A stretch of 64,000 nt of DNA. Source: Acinetobacter wuhouensis (GTDB lineage: Bacteria > Pseudomonadota > Gammaproteobacteria > Pseudomonadales > Moraxellaceae). The notes under the pieces are model-generated. The model worked only from the letters and a program-made list of their open reading frames with translations. It was not told where the DNA came from and searched no databases. Below, piece after piece: positions 49,262 to 59,139 of this stretch; within the stretch, counting starts at the first letter, position 1; every line of letters begins with the position of its first letter. The position numbers were made by a program, and so were the translations under genes. The stretch is taken from assembly GCF_001696605.3 (NCBI RefSeq), contig NZ_CP031716.1:1116001-1180000 (forward strand), given 5' to 3'.

Positions 49262-49412
49262 GATTGATTTTACCTCTCCTAAATCCTCTCCTGAAAGGAG
49301 AGGACTTACCCTCGATGACATACATTTGATAATGAATGTTCCCTCTCCTGAGCGTGCTTTAAGCATTGCTTTAAAGTTCAGCGCAAGAGAGGGCTAGGGA
49401 GAGGGTTAATAT
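49262..49412. repeat. intergenic palindromic repeats between ahcY and metF
   Basis: A short inverted repeat CCTCTCCT/AGGAGAGG lies near 49281-49302. A second purine/pyrimidine-rich unit (CCCTCTCCTGAGCG to AGAGAGGGCTAGGG) lies near 49341-49405, with the inner stem GCTTTAAGC. These resemble Acinetobacter interspersed repeats and have no gene content. Confidence 0.55.
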
Positions 49413-49415
49413 CAA

Positions 49416-50801
49416 TTAATATTTATAAGACTCAGACTTAAACGGACCTTCAACAGTTACACCTAAGTAATCTGCCTGTACTTGAGTCAATTGAGTCAGG
49501 ACACCGCCGAAACCTACAACCATTGCCGCAGCAACTTCTTCATCCAGTTTCTTCGGAATAAGTTCTACACGGATCGCAGCTTGTTTTTGATCTTCAGGAA
49601 GATCAGCAAATTTCTCAGCGAATAAATGCATTTGACCTAAGACTTGGTTAGCAAATGAACCATCCATAATACGTGAAGGGTGACCAGTCGCATTACCAAG
49701 GTTGACCAAACGACCTTCTGAAAGAAGGATTAAGTAATCGTTTTCATTTTCTGTACGATACACTTGGTGTACTTGTGGCTTAACTTCAACCCATTTGTAA
49801 CCACGTAAGTAGTTCGTATCGATTTCAGTATCGAAGTGACCGATGTTACACACCACTGCACCTGCTTTTAATGAATCAAGCATTGCAGAATCACATACGT
49901 GATAGTTACCTGTAGTCGTAACGATTAAGTCAGTGCTTTGAAGAAGGTCAAGATTGATGTCTTCTTTCTTACCAGTTTGTACGCCATTTTTGTATGGAGA
50001 AACAACTTCATAACCGTCCATGCATGCTTGCATTGCACAGATTGGGTCGATTTCAGTTACACGTACAATCATGCCTTCCTGACGAAGTGATTGAGCAGAA
50101 CCTTTACCTACGTCACCATAACCGATTACAAGCGCACGACGACCAGATAAAAGCATATCTGTACCACGTTTGATGGCATCGTTTAATGAATGGCGGCAAC
50201 CATATTTGTTGTCGTTTTTAGACTTGGTTACTGAGTCATTTACGTTGATTGCAGGCACTTTTAAAGTACCGTCACGGTGCATTTCATACAGACGTTGAAC
50301 ACCTGTAGTGGTTTCTTCAGTAATACCGTGGATTTTCGCAATCACTTGAGGATATTTTTCATGAACAAGGGCAGTTAAGTCGCCGCCATCATCCAGAATC
50401 ATGTTGGCATCCCAAGGTGTGCCATTCACATTGATCTGTTGTTCTAAACACCAGTTGTATTCTTCTTCCGTTTCGCCTTTCCAAGCAAATACAGGAATAC
50501 CCGCAGCAGCGATTGCAGCAGCAGCATGGTCTTGAGTAGAGAAGATGTTACAAGATGTCCAACGAACTTCTGCACCTAACTCAACCAAAGTTTCGATGAG
50601 AACCGCTGTTTGGATTGTCATGTGGATACAACCCAAAATTTTTGCACCAGCAAGTGGTTTTGCAGCAGAATAGCGTTTACGCAAACCGATTAGAGCAGGC
50701 ATTTCTGCTTCAGCAAGTTTGATTTCTTTACGGCCGTAGTCAGCAAGTGAAATATCGGCAACTTTATAATCTGTAAATGAAGCATTAACCGCGTTCATCA
50801 C
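49416..50801 (-). CDS. ahcY: S-adenosylhomocysteine hydrolase
   Basis: 461-aa NAD-dependent enzyme that splits S-adenosylhomocysteine to adenosine and homocysteine. Marks are [30 protein letters not shown], the NAD site [12 protein letters not shown] and the C-terminal [10 protein letters not shown] with the conserved Lys-Tyr end. AAGGAG precedes the ATG. The leader carries a predicted SAH riboswitch, so expression should rise when its substrate accumulates. Confidence 0.96.
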   Translation of the reverse strand: MMNAVNASFTDYKVADISLADYGRKEIKLAEAEMPALIGLRKRYSAAKPLAGAKILGCIHMTIQTAVLIETLVELGAEVRWTSCNIFSTQDHAAAAIAAAGIPVFAWKGETEEEYNWCLEQQINVNGTPWDANMILDDGGDLTALVHEKYPQVIAKIHGITEETTTGVQRLYEMHRDGTLKVPAINVNDSVTKSKNDNKYGCRHSLNDAIKRGTDMLLSGRRALVIGYGDVGKGSAQSLRQEGMIVRVTEIDPICAMQACMDGYEVVSPYKNGVQTGKKEDINLDLLQSTDLIVTTTGNYHVCDSAMLDSLKAGAVVCNIGHFDTEIDTNYLRGYKWVEVKPQVHQVYRTENENDYLILLSEGRLVNLGNATGHPSRIMDGSFANQVLGQMHLFAEKFADLPEDQKQAAIRVELIPKKLDEEVAAAMVVGFGGVLTQLTQVQADYLGVTVEGPFKSESYKY

Positions 50802-50838
50802 GATCTCCTTAAAATAAATAATTGATCATTATGCTCGC

Positions 50839-50947
50839 GGATGCCGTTGTTGGTGATTCTAAGTTGATAACTTTGAGCAGAATACCGATGGTCGAGCCTA
50901 GCGATCTTACATTTAGTGCCTGTAAGAAAGTCGCAGCATCCCTCGAC
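50839..50947 (-). ncRNA. SAH riboswitch in the ahcY leader
   Basis: On the minus strand: GTCGAGG followed by GATGCTGCGAC, a hairpin CTTACA/TGTAAG, GCTAGGCTCGAC, a second hairpin (GGTATTCT with AGAATCACC) and CAACGGCATCC. GTCGAG pairs with CTCGAC (P1). GGATGC pairs with GCATCC to make the pseudoknot. The order GAGG-x-GCTGCGAC, AGGCTCG and AACGGC matches the SAH (ahcY) riboswitch consensus. It ends 38 bp before the ahcY start, so the switch could act on ribosome access. Confidence 0.85.
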
Positions 50948-51091
50948 TGGCGACTATTGTACCGATATTTTAATTTTGTTCCAATGTAGATTGTATAAAA
51001 ACGTATCAACTAAGGCATAAACTATTCTAAATCCTTTAAACTTGGATTAATGATTAAAACAATGAATTTAACACCTTATGGATGATAAAAT

Positions 51092-51907
51092 TTGAATAAA
51101 TTAAAAGAAAATCTAAGTCTCATTTTGGGAATTCCACTTGTTGCTTTTGGGCTTTGGTTGAGCCTATTTGATAATGAAAATCTTCGAGTAGTTCCTTATA
51201 GTCTTGTGCTTTCTTTGATTATTTTATTGAGCAGTCATTTTTATTTTAAGAAGAAAGTAGCTTGGTATCTGCTTTTGGTATTGCCATTTGTTCTGTATTT
51301 CTTTTTACAGATTATTTTCCGATCTTCGCCTTTGTTGCAGTTAAAAGAATTTGAATGGACACATCCCAGCTGGCAACGAGGGAGCGATGTCCAGTTGATC
51401 TCACTTGAGCTAGATGCTCATCGAGGTTCGAGAAGTATTAATTCGACCTACGGGATTCTGATTTATCAGTATCAGTTTAATGGGCAAATTTATAGTACTG
51501 AACAGAGTGATGTCGCACGGCAGTATACTTTGTGGATGAGTGATGATGCTTCGGATCTGTATCAGCTGACTGAATCTAAAATTCGGCAGTCATTTCAACA
51601 GGGGCAGAATATTGTATTGATAAACTCAAAAGACCCATCGCAGTCCATCTTTTTTTACAGTCAGGACATCGTTGATATTCGTGGTTCGTGGATTTCTGAG
51701 TTTTTAGTGATTTTTCAAGTTTTACTAGGGTTGGGTGTATTTGCTGTTATCGGTATTGGAGTGAAAAGAATTATTAACCCACATAATACGATTCAAACAT
51801 GGTCTAAACCTAAAAGATATTTATTTATTGCTATATTCTTTATCATCACATGGAGTGTTTTATTTGCTGGTTGGATTTTATTTATGTATCTTAAAAATGC
51901 ACCTTAA
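51092..51907 (+). CDS. DUF3592-like membrane protein
   Basis: 271-aa inner-membrane protein of unknown function. Three N-terminal hydrophobic segments (about residues 8-25, 36-52, 57-75), a soluble beta-rich domain (about 90-200) and two C-terminal membrane helices (about 207-225 and 245-265). The soluble part (STYGILIYQYQFNGQIYSTEQS) resembles DUF3592. The start is TTG 51092 with only a weak Shine-Dalgarno; no upstream ATG is in frame. The next gene follows at 54 bp. Confidence 0.6.
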   Translation: MNKLKENLSLILGIPLVAFGLWLSLFDNENLRVVPYSLVLSLIILLSSHFYFKKKVAWYLLLVLPFVLYFFLQIIFRSSPLLQLKEFEWTHPSWQRGSDVQLISLELDAHRGSRSINSTYGILIYQYQFNGQIYSTEQSDVARQYTLWMSDDASDLYQLTESKIRQSFQQGQNIVLINSKDPSQSIFFYSQDIVDIRGSWISEFLVIFQVLLGLGVFAVIGIGVKRIINPHNTIQTWSKPKRYLFIAIFFIITWSVLFAGWILFMYLKNAP

Positions 51908-51960
51908 GTTTAGTATTTTAAATGCTTTAATATTTGAAATTAAAAAAATGGAACATGATT

Positions 51961-52917
51961 ATGAAAAAAATAATTTTACTCTCAGGCTTATGTTGTTCAA
52001 CTTTGGCACTTGCCAATGATTCCACTGGCTATGTCAGTACAGGTGGAATCGAATATCTAAAAAATAAGAATATCGCGATGCAAAGTGAAGATTTATTTAT
52101 CAGCAAGAAAATTATTAAGGTCGATTATCAGTTTAAAAATCTCAGTAAGCAGGATGTGACAGAAACCATCTTATTTCCTTTGCCTCAGTTGGATAATTAT
52201 CGTGATGGAGACTTTGCCCATACCGAAGAATTATTAAAAAGTTTTAAAGTTCAGGTGAATGGAAAAACTGTAGTGCCTCAAATGCATGTCAGAGCGTTTA
52301 TGAAACCATTGAAAAATGGTGAAGTCGATGAGCGTGCAAAAGAAATAGATGTGACAGAAGAATTTAAGCATTGTGGCTTTTCTGAAAAAGATTTGTTGAC
52401 GCCTTGGATGGATGCTTCTGAAAGCAAGTTTTTTTCATCTAAAATTTTTAATTGTAAAATGCCAAAAATTCAGAAACTGGTACAAGGTTATACAAAAGAT
52501 CAGGAAATTTATTGGACAGGGCAAGTCATTTATAGCTGGAAGCAAACATTTAAAGCCAATTCAGTTACACAAGTGAAGCATCAATATAAACCACTGGTTG
52601 GTGGTTCAGTTGCACTGTATGAAGATGAATATAATCAACAATATTGTATGGATGCTAACTTTAAAAAAGGTTTGAAAAAAGCGCAGTCAGAAAATTCCTC
52701 ATTCAGTGCGTTGGGCTATATTTTAACGACAGGGGCGAATTGGGCAAAACCGATTGAAAATTTTAAATTAACCATTGAACGTGATCCAAAAGAATTGGTG
52801 TCATTTTGTTGGAAAGGGAAAGTCAGTAAAATTAGTCCAACACAGTTTCAGATGGTGGAGAAGAACTTTGTTCCTAAACAGGACTTAGATATTATTTATG
52901 TAAACTTACGCAATTAA
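51961..52917 (+). CDS. DUF4424-like secreted protein
   Basis: 318 aa from ATG 51961 (MKKIILLSGLCCSTLALAND), which gives a clean signal peptide with cleavage after LALA; ATG 51955 and 51934 are alternatives. The mature part (DSTGYVSTGGIEYLKNKNIA, then a beta-rich region and ENFKLTIERDP near 275) matches DUF4424, periplasmic proteins of unknown function. Five or so Cys residues are spread through it. It is preceded by the membrane protein gene and followed by a terminator. Confidence 0.65.
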   Translation: MKKIILLSGLCCSTLALANDSTGYVSTGGIEYLKNKNIAMQSEDLFISKKIIKVDYQFKNLSKQDVTETILFPLPQLDNYRDGDFAHTEELLKSFKVQVNGKTVVPQMHVRAFMKPLKNGEVDERAKEIDVTEEFKHCGFSEKDLLTPWMDASESKFFSSKIFNCKMPKIQKLVQGYTKDQEIYWTGQVIYSWKQTFKANSVTQVKHQYKPLVGGSVALYEDEYNQQYCMDANFKKGLKKAQSENSSFSALGYILTTGANWAKPIENFKLTIERDPKELVSFCWKGKVSKISPTQFQMVEKNFVPKQDLDIIYVNLRN

Positions 52918-52926
52918 AGAAAGTGA

Positions 52927-52957
52927 GCATCAAACTCATTTAATATAAGTTTGATGC
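52927..52957. terminator. bidirectional terminator
   Basis: GCATCAAACT (52927-52936) pairs with AGTTTGATGC (52948-52957), followed by ATTTATATT. It lies between convergent genes. Confidence 0.75.
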
Positions 52958-52964
52958 ATTTATA

Positions 52965-53489
52965 TTATTCGGCAGAGTCTTCAGCAGCATTTGCTTTTTC
53001 AGCCCAAAAATCCGCTTTTTCTTCATCTATATCGACACCTAAACCATGTTCATAGATTGCAACAAGATCACGCATAGCTTGGACTTCACCTAATTTAGCT
53101 GCTTGTTCAAGCATTTCAATGGATTTAGCCACATCTTTTTCAACCACGTCACCACGACGGTAGAAATTTGCCAATTCAAAAATTGCCGCAGGGTGTTGAT
53201 GTTTGACCGCTTGTTCTAACCAACGATGCGCATGTTCAAAGTAGGTTTTTGCCTCTTCAGGATCTTCTTCTAAAACGTCTTTGGCATAGACGGCATAACC
53301 TTCACCTAACCAATACATCGCCTCAACATGACCCAATTGAGCTGCTTTGAGCGCCCATTCTTCAGCAAGTTGAACATATTCTTCATCATCACTTTCCATA
53401 TAAATTTCAGCCAATTCAAACTGAGCAGCAGGATTTCCCATTGCAGCACGATTGAGAAGTGCAGGAGAAATAGAAAGTGGTTTAGACAT
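52965..53489 (-). CDS. Sel1/TPR-like repeat protein
   Basis: 174 aa from ATG 53489 (MSKPLSISPALLNRAAMGNP). Four or so Sel1-type helical repeats follow the pattern AxxLGxxxAxxxLxxxY: AAQFELAEIYMES, AAQLGHVEAMYWLGEGYAV, AVKHQHPAAIFELANFYRRG and AAKLGEVQAMRDLVAIYEHG. It has no signal peptide, so it is probably a cytoplasmic scaffold. The C-terminus is acidic. The partner is unknown. Confidence 0.8.
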   Translation of the reverse strand: MSKPLSISPALLNRAAMGNPAAQFELAEIYMESDDEEYVQLAEEWALKAAQLGHVEAMYWLGEGYAVYAKDVLEEDPEEAKTYFEHAHRWLEQAVKHQHPAAIFELANFYRRGDVVEKDVAKSIEMLEQAAKLGEVQAMRDLVAIYEHGLGVDIDEEKADFWAEKANAAEDSAE

Positions 53490-53624
53490 AGACGTACCAA
53501 TAAAATCAAAACAGTGACAAGACACTTAGAGTATAGCTGATTTTAAAACACTATTTTGCAATGAAAGCTTTGAAATAATCATCAACGAAACTAAAAATAT
53601 AAGTTGCTTTCGATGGATGGAGAT

Positions 53625-54095
53625 TTACTTCCACACAGGATGATGGGCAATTTCAACCAAGCGATCATTTTTCATCAAATAATAAACTTTTTCACATTGT
53701 TCTATCTTTTCTGAACGACGACCCATGGCGATCAGTAACTGGCTGTTAGCTTGATACTCATAATCATTCATTTGAAAACCATGCTTCTCAGAATAGCAGT
53801 CTGAAAAGCTTTGTTTTAAATAGCCGGCATGACCATTTTGTGCATTATAAAAAGCTATATTCGAACAACCGCCCCCACAACCAATAGGAGACAATACATA
53901 TTTTCCTGCAAAATTGATCTTTTCATTTTTTAATTCAGTTAAGAGGGATTTATAGAGCTGGTTTGAACGGTCGATTTTTATCGCTTTGTATTTTCCTGTA
54001 AATAGCGCAGCGGGATAATTTTTGAAAGCGGGTAATGCAAAACTTAACTGTGGTAATAATGCAATGCTAAATAAGGTGGGTATTGTAAATTTCAT
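53625..54095 (-). CDS. hypothetical secreted protein
   Basis: 156 aa with a signal peptide (MKFTIPTLFSIALLPQLSFA). The mature domain contains SPIGCGGGCSNIAFYN near residue 70 and two further Cys residues (FSDCYSE, IEQCEKVY), suggesting disulfides in the periplasm. No family is recognised by eye. It is a single-gene unit divergent from the small gene at 54235. Confidence 0.6.
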   Translation of the reverse strand: MKFTIPTLFSIALLPQLSFALPAFKNYPAALFTGKYKAIKIDRSNQLYKSLLTELKNEKINFAGKYVLSPIGCGGGCSNIAFYNAQNGHAGYLKQSFSDCYSEKHGFQMNDYEYQANSQLLIAMGRRSEKIEQCEKVYYLMKNDRLVEIAHHPVWK

Positions 54096-54234
54096 TATTA
54101 TTTCTCATATCTAATGATGCTAAAACAGTACACAAAATGTACATCAACTTTTGAATTTTGTTTATATCTTGAAAGAAATCAAAAATAAATTATATAGGTG
54201 TTTTATGTTCATTCATGCTTTGGAGGCTAAAAAA

Positions 54235-54459
54235 ATGGCAGCCAATTCTAATTTAGACATTGAACTTTATAAAACGCGTTTAGCGCAATTAATTATTGAA
54301 AATGCCAATCAGGGCAATACGGCAGTCTTTACGGTTTTACCGAAGCATTTAGCACTCGAAGATATTCGTGCATTATCTGCTGAGTTGACTCAATTGGGGT
54401 ATCACATCAAATTTGAAGTAGATGAATTTTTTTATACATTCAATGTGTTTTGGAATTGA
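54235..54459 (+). CDS. small hypothetical protein
   Basis: 74 aa from ATG 54235 (MAANSNLDIELYKTRLAQLI), which has GGAGG 9 bp upstream; longer in-frame starts at 54151 and 54205 lack such a site. It is predicted alpha/beta and soluble, with no known motif. A terminator follows at 54495. Its compact size and good ribosome-binding site make it a likely real gene of unknown role. Confidence 0.6.
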   Translation: MAANSNLDIELYKTRLAQLIIENANQGNTAVFTVLPKHLALEDIRALSAELTQLGYHIKFEVDEFFYTFNVFWN

Positions 54460-54494
54460 TCCTGATCTTCGTTTGAAAATTAATCTTTGTTGGA

Positions 54495-54525
54495 AAATAG
54501 GAAGCTCAAGTTGAACTTCCTATTT
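54495..54525. terminator. terminator after the small gene
   Basis: AAATAGGAAG (54495-54504) pairs with CTTCCTATTT (54516-54525). It is convergent with the leftward gene at 54545 and can serve both. Confidence 0.7.
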
Positions 54526-54544
54526 ATGTTTATACCTTTAAAAG

Positions 54545-54943
54545 TTATTCAGCCTTTTGGTATTCATTAATCACTTCTAGCGCAGCACGAAATGCTTCCT
54601 GTGTTGCGGGCGCACCACAATAGGGAAGGCTATGTAAAAGCACTTCCTGTATTTCCTCTACAGTTGCACCGTTATTTAAAGCGCCACGAACATGACCTTT
54701 TAGCTCTGTTGGGCTTTTTTGTGCAGTTAAAAATGCGATGGTAATGAGTGAACGATATTTACGAGGTAGAACGCCTTCCCGTTGCCAAGTTGAGCCCCAC
54801 GCATGCTCATTGATCCAGTCTTGGAGCGGTTGGGTAAATGGCACAGTATTGTCTTGTGCACGTTTTACAAAACTTTCGCCCATCACTTCGGTACGAACTT
54901 TTAAACCATTTTCATAATCTTGTTGTGACATAGATGTACTCAT
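54545..54943 (-). CDS. carboxymuconolactone decarboxylase-family protein
   Basis: 132 aa from ATG 54943 (MSTSMSQQDYENGLKVRTEV). It matches the AhpD/CMD fold, with VRTEVMGESFV near the start, LPRKYRSLITIAFLTAQKSPTEL in the middle and GATVEEIQEVLLHSLPYCGAPA near residue 95. It resembles 4-carboxymuconolactone decarboxylase (PcaC) but stands alone, 38 kb from the cat genes and with no pca genes nearby, so the decarboxylase role is not assured. Confidence 0.75.
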   Translation of the reverse strand: MSTSMSQQDYENGLKVRTEVMGESFVKRAQDNTVPFTQPLQDWINEHAWGSTWQREGVLPRKYRSLITIAFLTAQKSPTELKGHVRGALNNGATVEEIQEVLLHSLPYCGAPATQEAFRAALEVINEYQKAE

Positions 54944-55327
54944 AATAAATTTTAATGATGTCAAAAGCAGTCTAAACCTGAAACTTTAAGATGCGTATCA
55001 GTGATTAGTCTATATTATTTGCAAATGCTTGATGATTTTCATGTAGAATGCGGGCTTGAAATTTCATGCATTTGACCAAATAAATACAATAAGACTTAAA
55101 GAATGCAATTTTTTTCACAATAAATGTGAATTGTGAGTATTTTGATCATAAATGTGCAGTATTTATGATGTACCATTTTTTTTCGAAATGTCGTTATCAC
55201 AGATCTTACGTTGACTGTGAAACGTTGAGGGCTGATACTCTCAGGGTTAATTTTAAGCAATTCGGTTCGTAAGGGATGGGGCCACAAGTTCTATCCTCTC
55301 AACACACTCTAAAGCAAGGGGCTATAT
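54944..55327. other. gene-free upstream region of the monomeric icd
   Basis: This AT-rich 384-bp gap between divergent genes must hold the promoter of the monomeric isocitrate dehydrogenase. No single strong sigma-70 promoter stands out, and no regulator site is recognised. AAGGGG at 55316-55321 is the ribosome-binding site of the downstream gene. Confidence 0.4.
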
Positions 55328-57559
55328 ATGGCTGGTGGAAAGTCAACAATCATTTACACACTGACTGACGAGGCGCCATTATTGGCGACTTACTCGCTAC
55401 TGCCGATCATTGAGACCTTTACTAAACCAGCTGGCGTAGAAATTGTCAAAACTGATATTTCTGTTGCTATCCGCGTGCTCGCAGAATTCACAGATTACCT
55501 CAGTGATGAGCAGAAGGTTCCAAATAACCTCGCAGAGCTAGGTCGTCTCACTCAAGATCCAGACACAAACATTATCAAACTTCCAAATATCAGTGCTTCT
55601 GTAGCGCAATTGACTGCTTGTATCAAAGAGCTTCAAGCAAAAGGTTATGCGCTTCCTGATTATCCAGAAAATCCGACTACTGAAGAAGAAAAAGAAATCA
55701 AGGCACGCTATAGCAAATGTCTTGGTTCAGCAGTAAACCCTGTACTTCGTGAAGGTAACTCTGACCGTCGTGCACCTGCTGCAGTTAAAAACTATGCGAA
55801 AAAACACCCACACTCTATGGGTGAATGGAAACAGTGGTCTCAAACTCACGTTTCACACATGGACGAAGGTGACTTCTACCATGGCGAAAAATCAATGACA
55901 CTTGATCGCGCGCGTAACGTGAAAATGGAATTGATCACAACTGCTGGCGAAACAATCGTACTTAAGCCAAAAGTTGCACTTCAAGATGGTGAAGTGATTG
56001 ATTCAATGTTCATGAGCAAAAAAGCACTTTGCGACTTCTATGAAAAAGAATTAGATGATTGTAAAGAAGCGGGCATTTTGTTCTCTTTACACGTTAAAGC
56101 AACCATGATGAAAGTTTCACACCCGATCGTATTCGGTCACTGTGTAAAAATTTACTACAAAGAAGCTTTTGAAAAACACGGTAAATTGTTCGACGAACTC
56201 GGCATTAACGTAAACAACGGTATGGCTGGTTTATACGAAAAAATCGCAACTTTACCGACATCTTTACGTGAAGAAATCATCGAAGATTTACACGCTTGCC
56301 AAGAACATCGTCCTGCATTAGCGATGGTTGATTCTGCTAAAGGTATCACTAACTTCCATTCACCAAACGACGTGATTGTAGATGCTTCTATGCCTGCAAT
56401 GATCCGTGGTGGTGGTAAAATGTGGGGTGCTGACGGCAAACCTTACGACTGTAAAGCTGTAATGCCTGAGTCTACATTCGCGCGTATTTACCAAGAAATG
56501 ATCAATTTCTGTAAGTGGAATGGTAACTTCGATCCACGTACGATGGGTACTGTACCTAACGTTGGTTTGATGGCGCAAAAAGCTGAAGAATACGGTTCAC
56601 ATGACAAAACTTTCGAAGTTTCTGCTGCGGGTGTTGCGAACATCACTGACTTAGAAACTGGTGAAGTATTGATGTCACAAAACGTGGAAGAAGGCGATAT
56701 CTGGCGTATGTGTCAGGTGAAAGACGCACCGATCCGCGACTGGGTGAAACTTGCTGTAACGCGTGCACGTAACTCTGGTATGCCTGCAATCTTCTGGCTT
56801 GACCCGTACCGTCCACACGAAAACGAATTGATCAAGAAAGTACAAAAATACTTGAAAGAACATGACACTGCTGGTTTAGACATTCAAATCATGTCTCAAG
56901 TACGTGCAATGCGTTATACACTTGAACGTGTAGCGCGTGGTCTGGATACCATTTCTGTAACGGGTAACATTTTACGTGACTATTTAACAGACTTGTTCCC
57001 AATCATGGAATTGGGTACTTCTGCGAAAATGTTGTCTATCGTTCCGTTAATGGCGGGCGGTGGTATGTACGAAACTGGTGCTGGTGGTTCTGCGCCTAAA
57101 CACGTACAGCAACTTGTTGAAGAAAACCACTTACGTTGGGATTCTTTAGGTGAGTTCTTGGCATTGGCTGTTTCTTTAGAAGAAATGGGCATCAAAGAAA
57201 ACAATCCACGTGCGAAATTGTTGGCGAAAACATTAGATCAAGCAACTGGTCAGTTGTTGGATAATGATAAGTCACCATCACGTCGTACAGGTGAATTGGA
57301 CAACCGTGGTAGCCATTACTTCCTAGCGAAATACTGGGCTGATGCACTTGTTGCTCAAGACGAAGATGCTGAATTAAAAGCGAAGTTTGCACCTTTAGCG
57401 AAAGCTTTAGATGAAAACGAAGCTAAAATTCTTGAAGAGCTTGCTGCTGTTCAAGGTCAATCAGTAGATATCGGTGGTTACTATGCAGTAGATACTGCAA
57501 AAGTAAGCGCAATCATGCGTCCAAGTGCGACATTTAATACAGCACTTGAAGCAATCTAA
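55328..57559 (+). CDS. icd2: isocitrate dehydrogenase, monomeric, NADP-dependent
   Basis: 743-aa monomeric-type enzyme of the TCA cycle (isoform II). Marks are [20 protein letters not shown] at the start, [19 protein letters not shown] near residue 140, [18 protein letters not shown] near 345 and [12 protein letters not shown] near 660. Codon use is even and biased to codons typical of highly expressed genes. A dimeric isocitrate dehydrogenase is encoded 4.7 kb away at 62232, so the two isoforms are unusually close. A terminator follows. Confidence 0.96.
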   Translation: MAGGKSTIIYTLTDEAPLLATYSLLPIIETFTKPAGVEIVKTDISVAIRVLAEFTDYLSDEQKVPNNLAELGRLTQDPDTNIIKLPNISASVAQLTACIKELQAKGYALPDYPENPTTEEEKEIKARYSKCLGSAVNPVLREGNSDRRAPAAVKNYAKKHPHSMGEWKQWSQTHVSHMDEGDFYHGEKSMTLDRARNVKMELITTAGETIVLKPKVALQDGEVIDSMFMSKKALCDFYEKELDDCKEAGILFSLHVKATMMKVSHPIVFGHCVKIYYKEAFEKHGKLFDELGINVNNGMAGLYEKIATLPTSLREEIIEDLHACQEHRPALAMVDSAKGITNFHSPNDVIVDASMPAMIRGGGKMWGADGKPYDCKAVMPESTFARIYQEMINFCKWNGNFDPRTMGTVPNVGLMAQKAEEYGSHDKTFEVSAAGVANITDLETGEVLMSQNVEEGDIWRMCQVKDAPIRDWVKLAVTRARNSGMPAIFWLDPYRPHENELIKKVQKYLKEHDTAGLDIQIMSQVRAMRYTLERVARGLDTISVTGNILRDYLTDLFPIMELGTSAKMLSIVPLMAGGGMYETGAGGSAPKHVQQLVEENHLRWDSLGEFLALAVSLEEMGIKENNPRAKLLAKTLDQATGQLLDNDKSPSRRTGELDNRGSHYFLAKYWADALVAQDEDAELKAKFAPLAKALDENEAKILEELAAVQGQSVDIGGYYAVDTAKVSAIMRPSATFNTALEAI

Positions 57560-57596
57560 TGATACTTATACAAAATTGACAGTGTCAGTGATGTAG

Positions 57597-57627
57597 AAAA
57601 AGCCGATGCAAATGCATCGGCTTTTTT
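57597..57627. terminator. terminator after icd2
   Basis: AAAAAGCCGATGCA pairs with TGCATCGGCTTTTTT across a 2-nt loop (57611-57612). It is flanked by A and T runs and so is bidirectional between icd2 and the leftward thioesterase. Confidence 0.88.
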
Positions 57628-57642
57628 ATTTTGAAAATTTAC

Positions 57643-58041
57643 CTAACTTTTATTTGGAATCATTCGTGAGACACCTCGGAACTCAGCAATAATTTCAGCA
57701 TTTTGATTCGTCACGGTGATGTCATAAATTTCCGATCGCCCACTAGGGGCTTTAAATATGGCTTTGGCAGTTAATGTGTCACCCACTTTCCCAGGCTTGA
57801 TATAGCTGATATTGCAATGTTGTCCAACAGCTGTCATTTCTGAATTGCAGGCGAGGGCAAAAGCACCGTCAGCAAGAGTGAAAATAACGCCACCGTGGCA
57901 AGTGCCGTGACCTTGAGTATGTGCTGAAGTGACTATAAGAGAAAGTTGTGCAGCTTTATGTGAGTAATGATCGAGTTGGATACCTAAGTTTTGCATCACG
58001 GTATCATTGTCAAAAATGGCTTGTTGTAAATCTTGAGTCAT
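57643..58041 (-). CDS. PaaI-like hotdog thioesterase
   Basis: 132 aa from ATG 58041 (MTQDLQQAIFDNDTVMQNLG); the frame opens further upstream at 58104 but without support. The acyl-CoA hotdog fold with GHGTCHGGVIFTLADGAFAL near residue 50 is the PaaI signature, the phenylacetyl-pathway thioesterase that rescues CoA. No paa genes lie in the window, so this may be a stand-alone housekeeping thioesterase. Confidence 0.85.
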   Translation of the reverse strand: MTQDLQQAIFDNDTVMQNLGIQLDHYSHKAAQLSLIVTSAHTQGHGTCHGGVIFTLADGAFALACNSEMTAVGQHCNISYIKPGKVGDTLTAKAIFKAPSGRSEIYDITVTNQNAEIIAEFRGVSRMIPNKS

Positions 58042-58148
58042 AGCAAATCCTTTTATTGATACTAAAATATTTCTAAAATAAAAATAATGTATCATAATTA
58101 TCATTTTAGAAATTTTTTGGCAAGCGTTATATTTTTATAAAAGCAATA

Positions 58149-58175
58149 AAAAAGCCCACTTTCGTGAGCTTCATT
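58149..58175 (-). terminator. terminator, copy A of a 27-bp direct repeat
   Basis: On the minus strand AAGCTCAC, GAAA tetraloop, GTGGGCTT then TTTTT. It ends the HNH gene. The same 27 bp recurs exactly at 61194-61220 after rluE. Confidence 0.8.
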
Positions 58176-58192
58176 TAATTATATGGTCTGTT

Positions 58193-59134
58193 TTATGTGT
58201 GATTCAATGTATTGCCTCTAGGTGAAAAAGAAGTAGTTCGAGTATAGCTTCCTGATCGATCAGCATTGTCTAATTTCAGATTATATGAATGTAAAGTGTT
58301 TTTACCATTATAAATAGTAGTGGTTTTGACCTTTGAAAAAATATGTTGTACGAAGATAATCATTGAAATTTTTTGATTAAAAACGTTATCAATAGTAATT
58401 TCTTCACCTCGCTCCAAGGTGAATACTTCTGAGTTGAAAATTTCAAGTGGTTCAAACTTTTCAGATTGAACTGTCAATTCGCTTGTAAATTCATCTGTTA
58501 AAATTACATTCTCATACTTTTGAATAGTTTCATAAACTTGTTGGTGTTCTTCCGAAGTGAAATAAACTGAGTTGTCAAAACATACATCTCTTTTTAAAAT
58601 CTTACACAATTGCCTACAGTGGTGGGTGTAATGCAATATAGTGGTAATTCCTTCAAATATTTCATCCTTAAGTTCATTTTTAGATTTAAAAATTTCATGA
58701 CCTTCAACATATATTTTTATATAGAACCCCTCAGATTTGGACAGATTCTTATATAACTTATATACTTGATCAAAATATTTCAACATAAGTAAGTTTTGAT
58801 CTTCCCAAACTTGGAAGTCCAAAGTCATAGTAGTTTCTCTCTTACCACCTTTCATATTAATTGGTGCTTTATCAATTTTAAACTTAACTGCACCATCATA
58901 CTTTTGTGATTCAAAAGAAAAGGTTGATTCACCAATGTAGAAATCATCTTCAAATGAAATAAGTGTATTCTCGTCAGTGTCTTGAATTTCTACCATGGCT
59001 TTCATTTGGTTCAGTGGATTTATTGTGACCGCACCTCTTTCTATTTGATTAGGCAAAATGAGATTAAGACCATCGGAGTTAGAGGTGAATTCATTTACAT
59101 CGATAGTCACTGCTTTCCCATGCCTAAATAATTC
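58193..59134 (-). pseudogene. HNH-domain protein, C-terminal part, cut by an IS
   Basis: About 313 codons that continue the gene at 60373-61119. After removal of the insertion and one TTC duplication, QKLEE runs into LFRHGKAVTIDVNEF in frame. The domain is beta-rich and acidic with no recognised family (FEDDFYIGESTFSFESQ; a helical patch near HYTHHCRQLCKIL). A GTG at 59110 could restart translation, but a separate product is unlikely. The role is probably target sensing or assembly for the N-terminal HNH domain, by inference. Confidence 0.72.
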
Positions 59135-59139
59135 TGATC

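Noticed and set aside
50809..51009. Open frame of 66 codons upstream of ahcY
   Set aside because: It lies over the SAH riboswitch, lacks a ribosome-binding site and has no protein-like features; the RNA structure explains the conservation.
54545..54943. Assigning the small CMD-family gene as pcaC
   Set aside because: No protocatechuate genes are nearby and the family includes many unrelated AhpD-like proteins.
59110..59134. HNH C-terminal half as an independent gene starting at GTG 59110
   Set aside because: The frame continues without a stop into the rebuilt upstream fragment, and no ribosome-binding site precedes the GTG.
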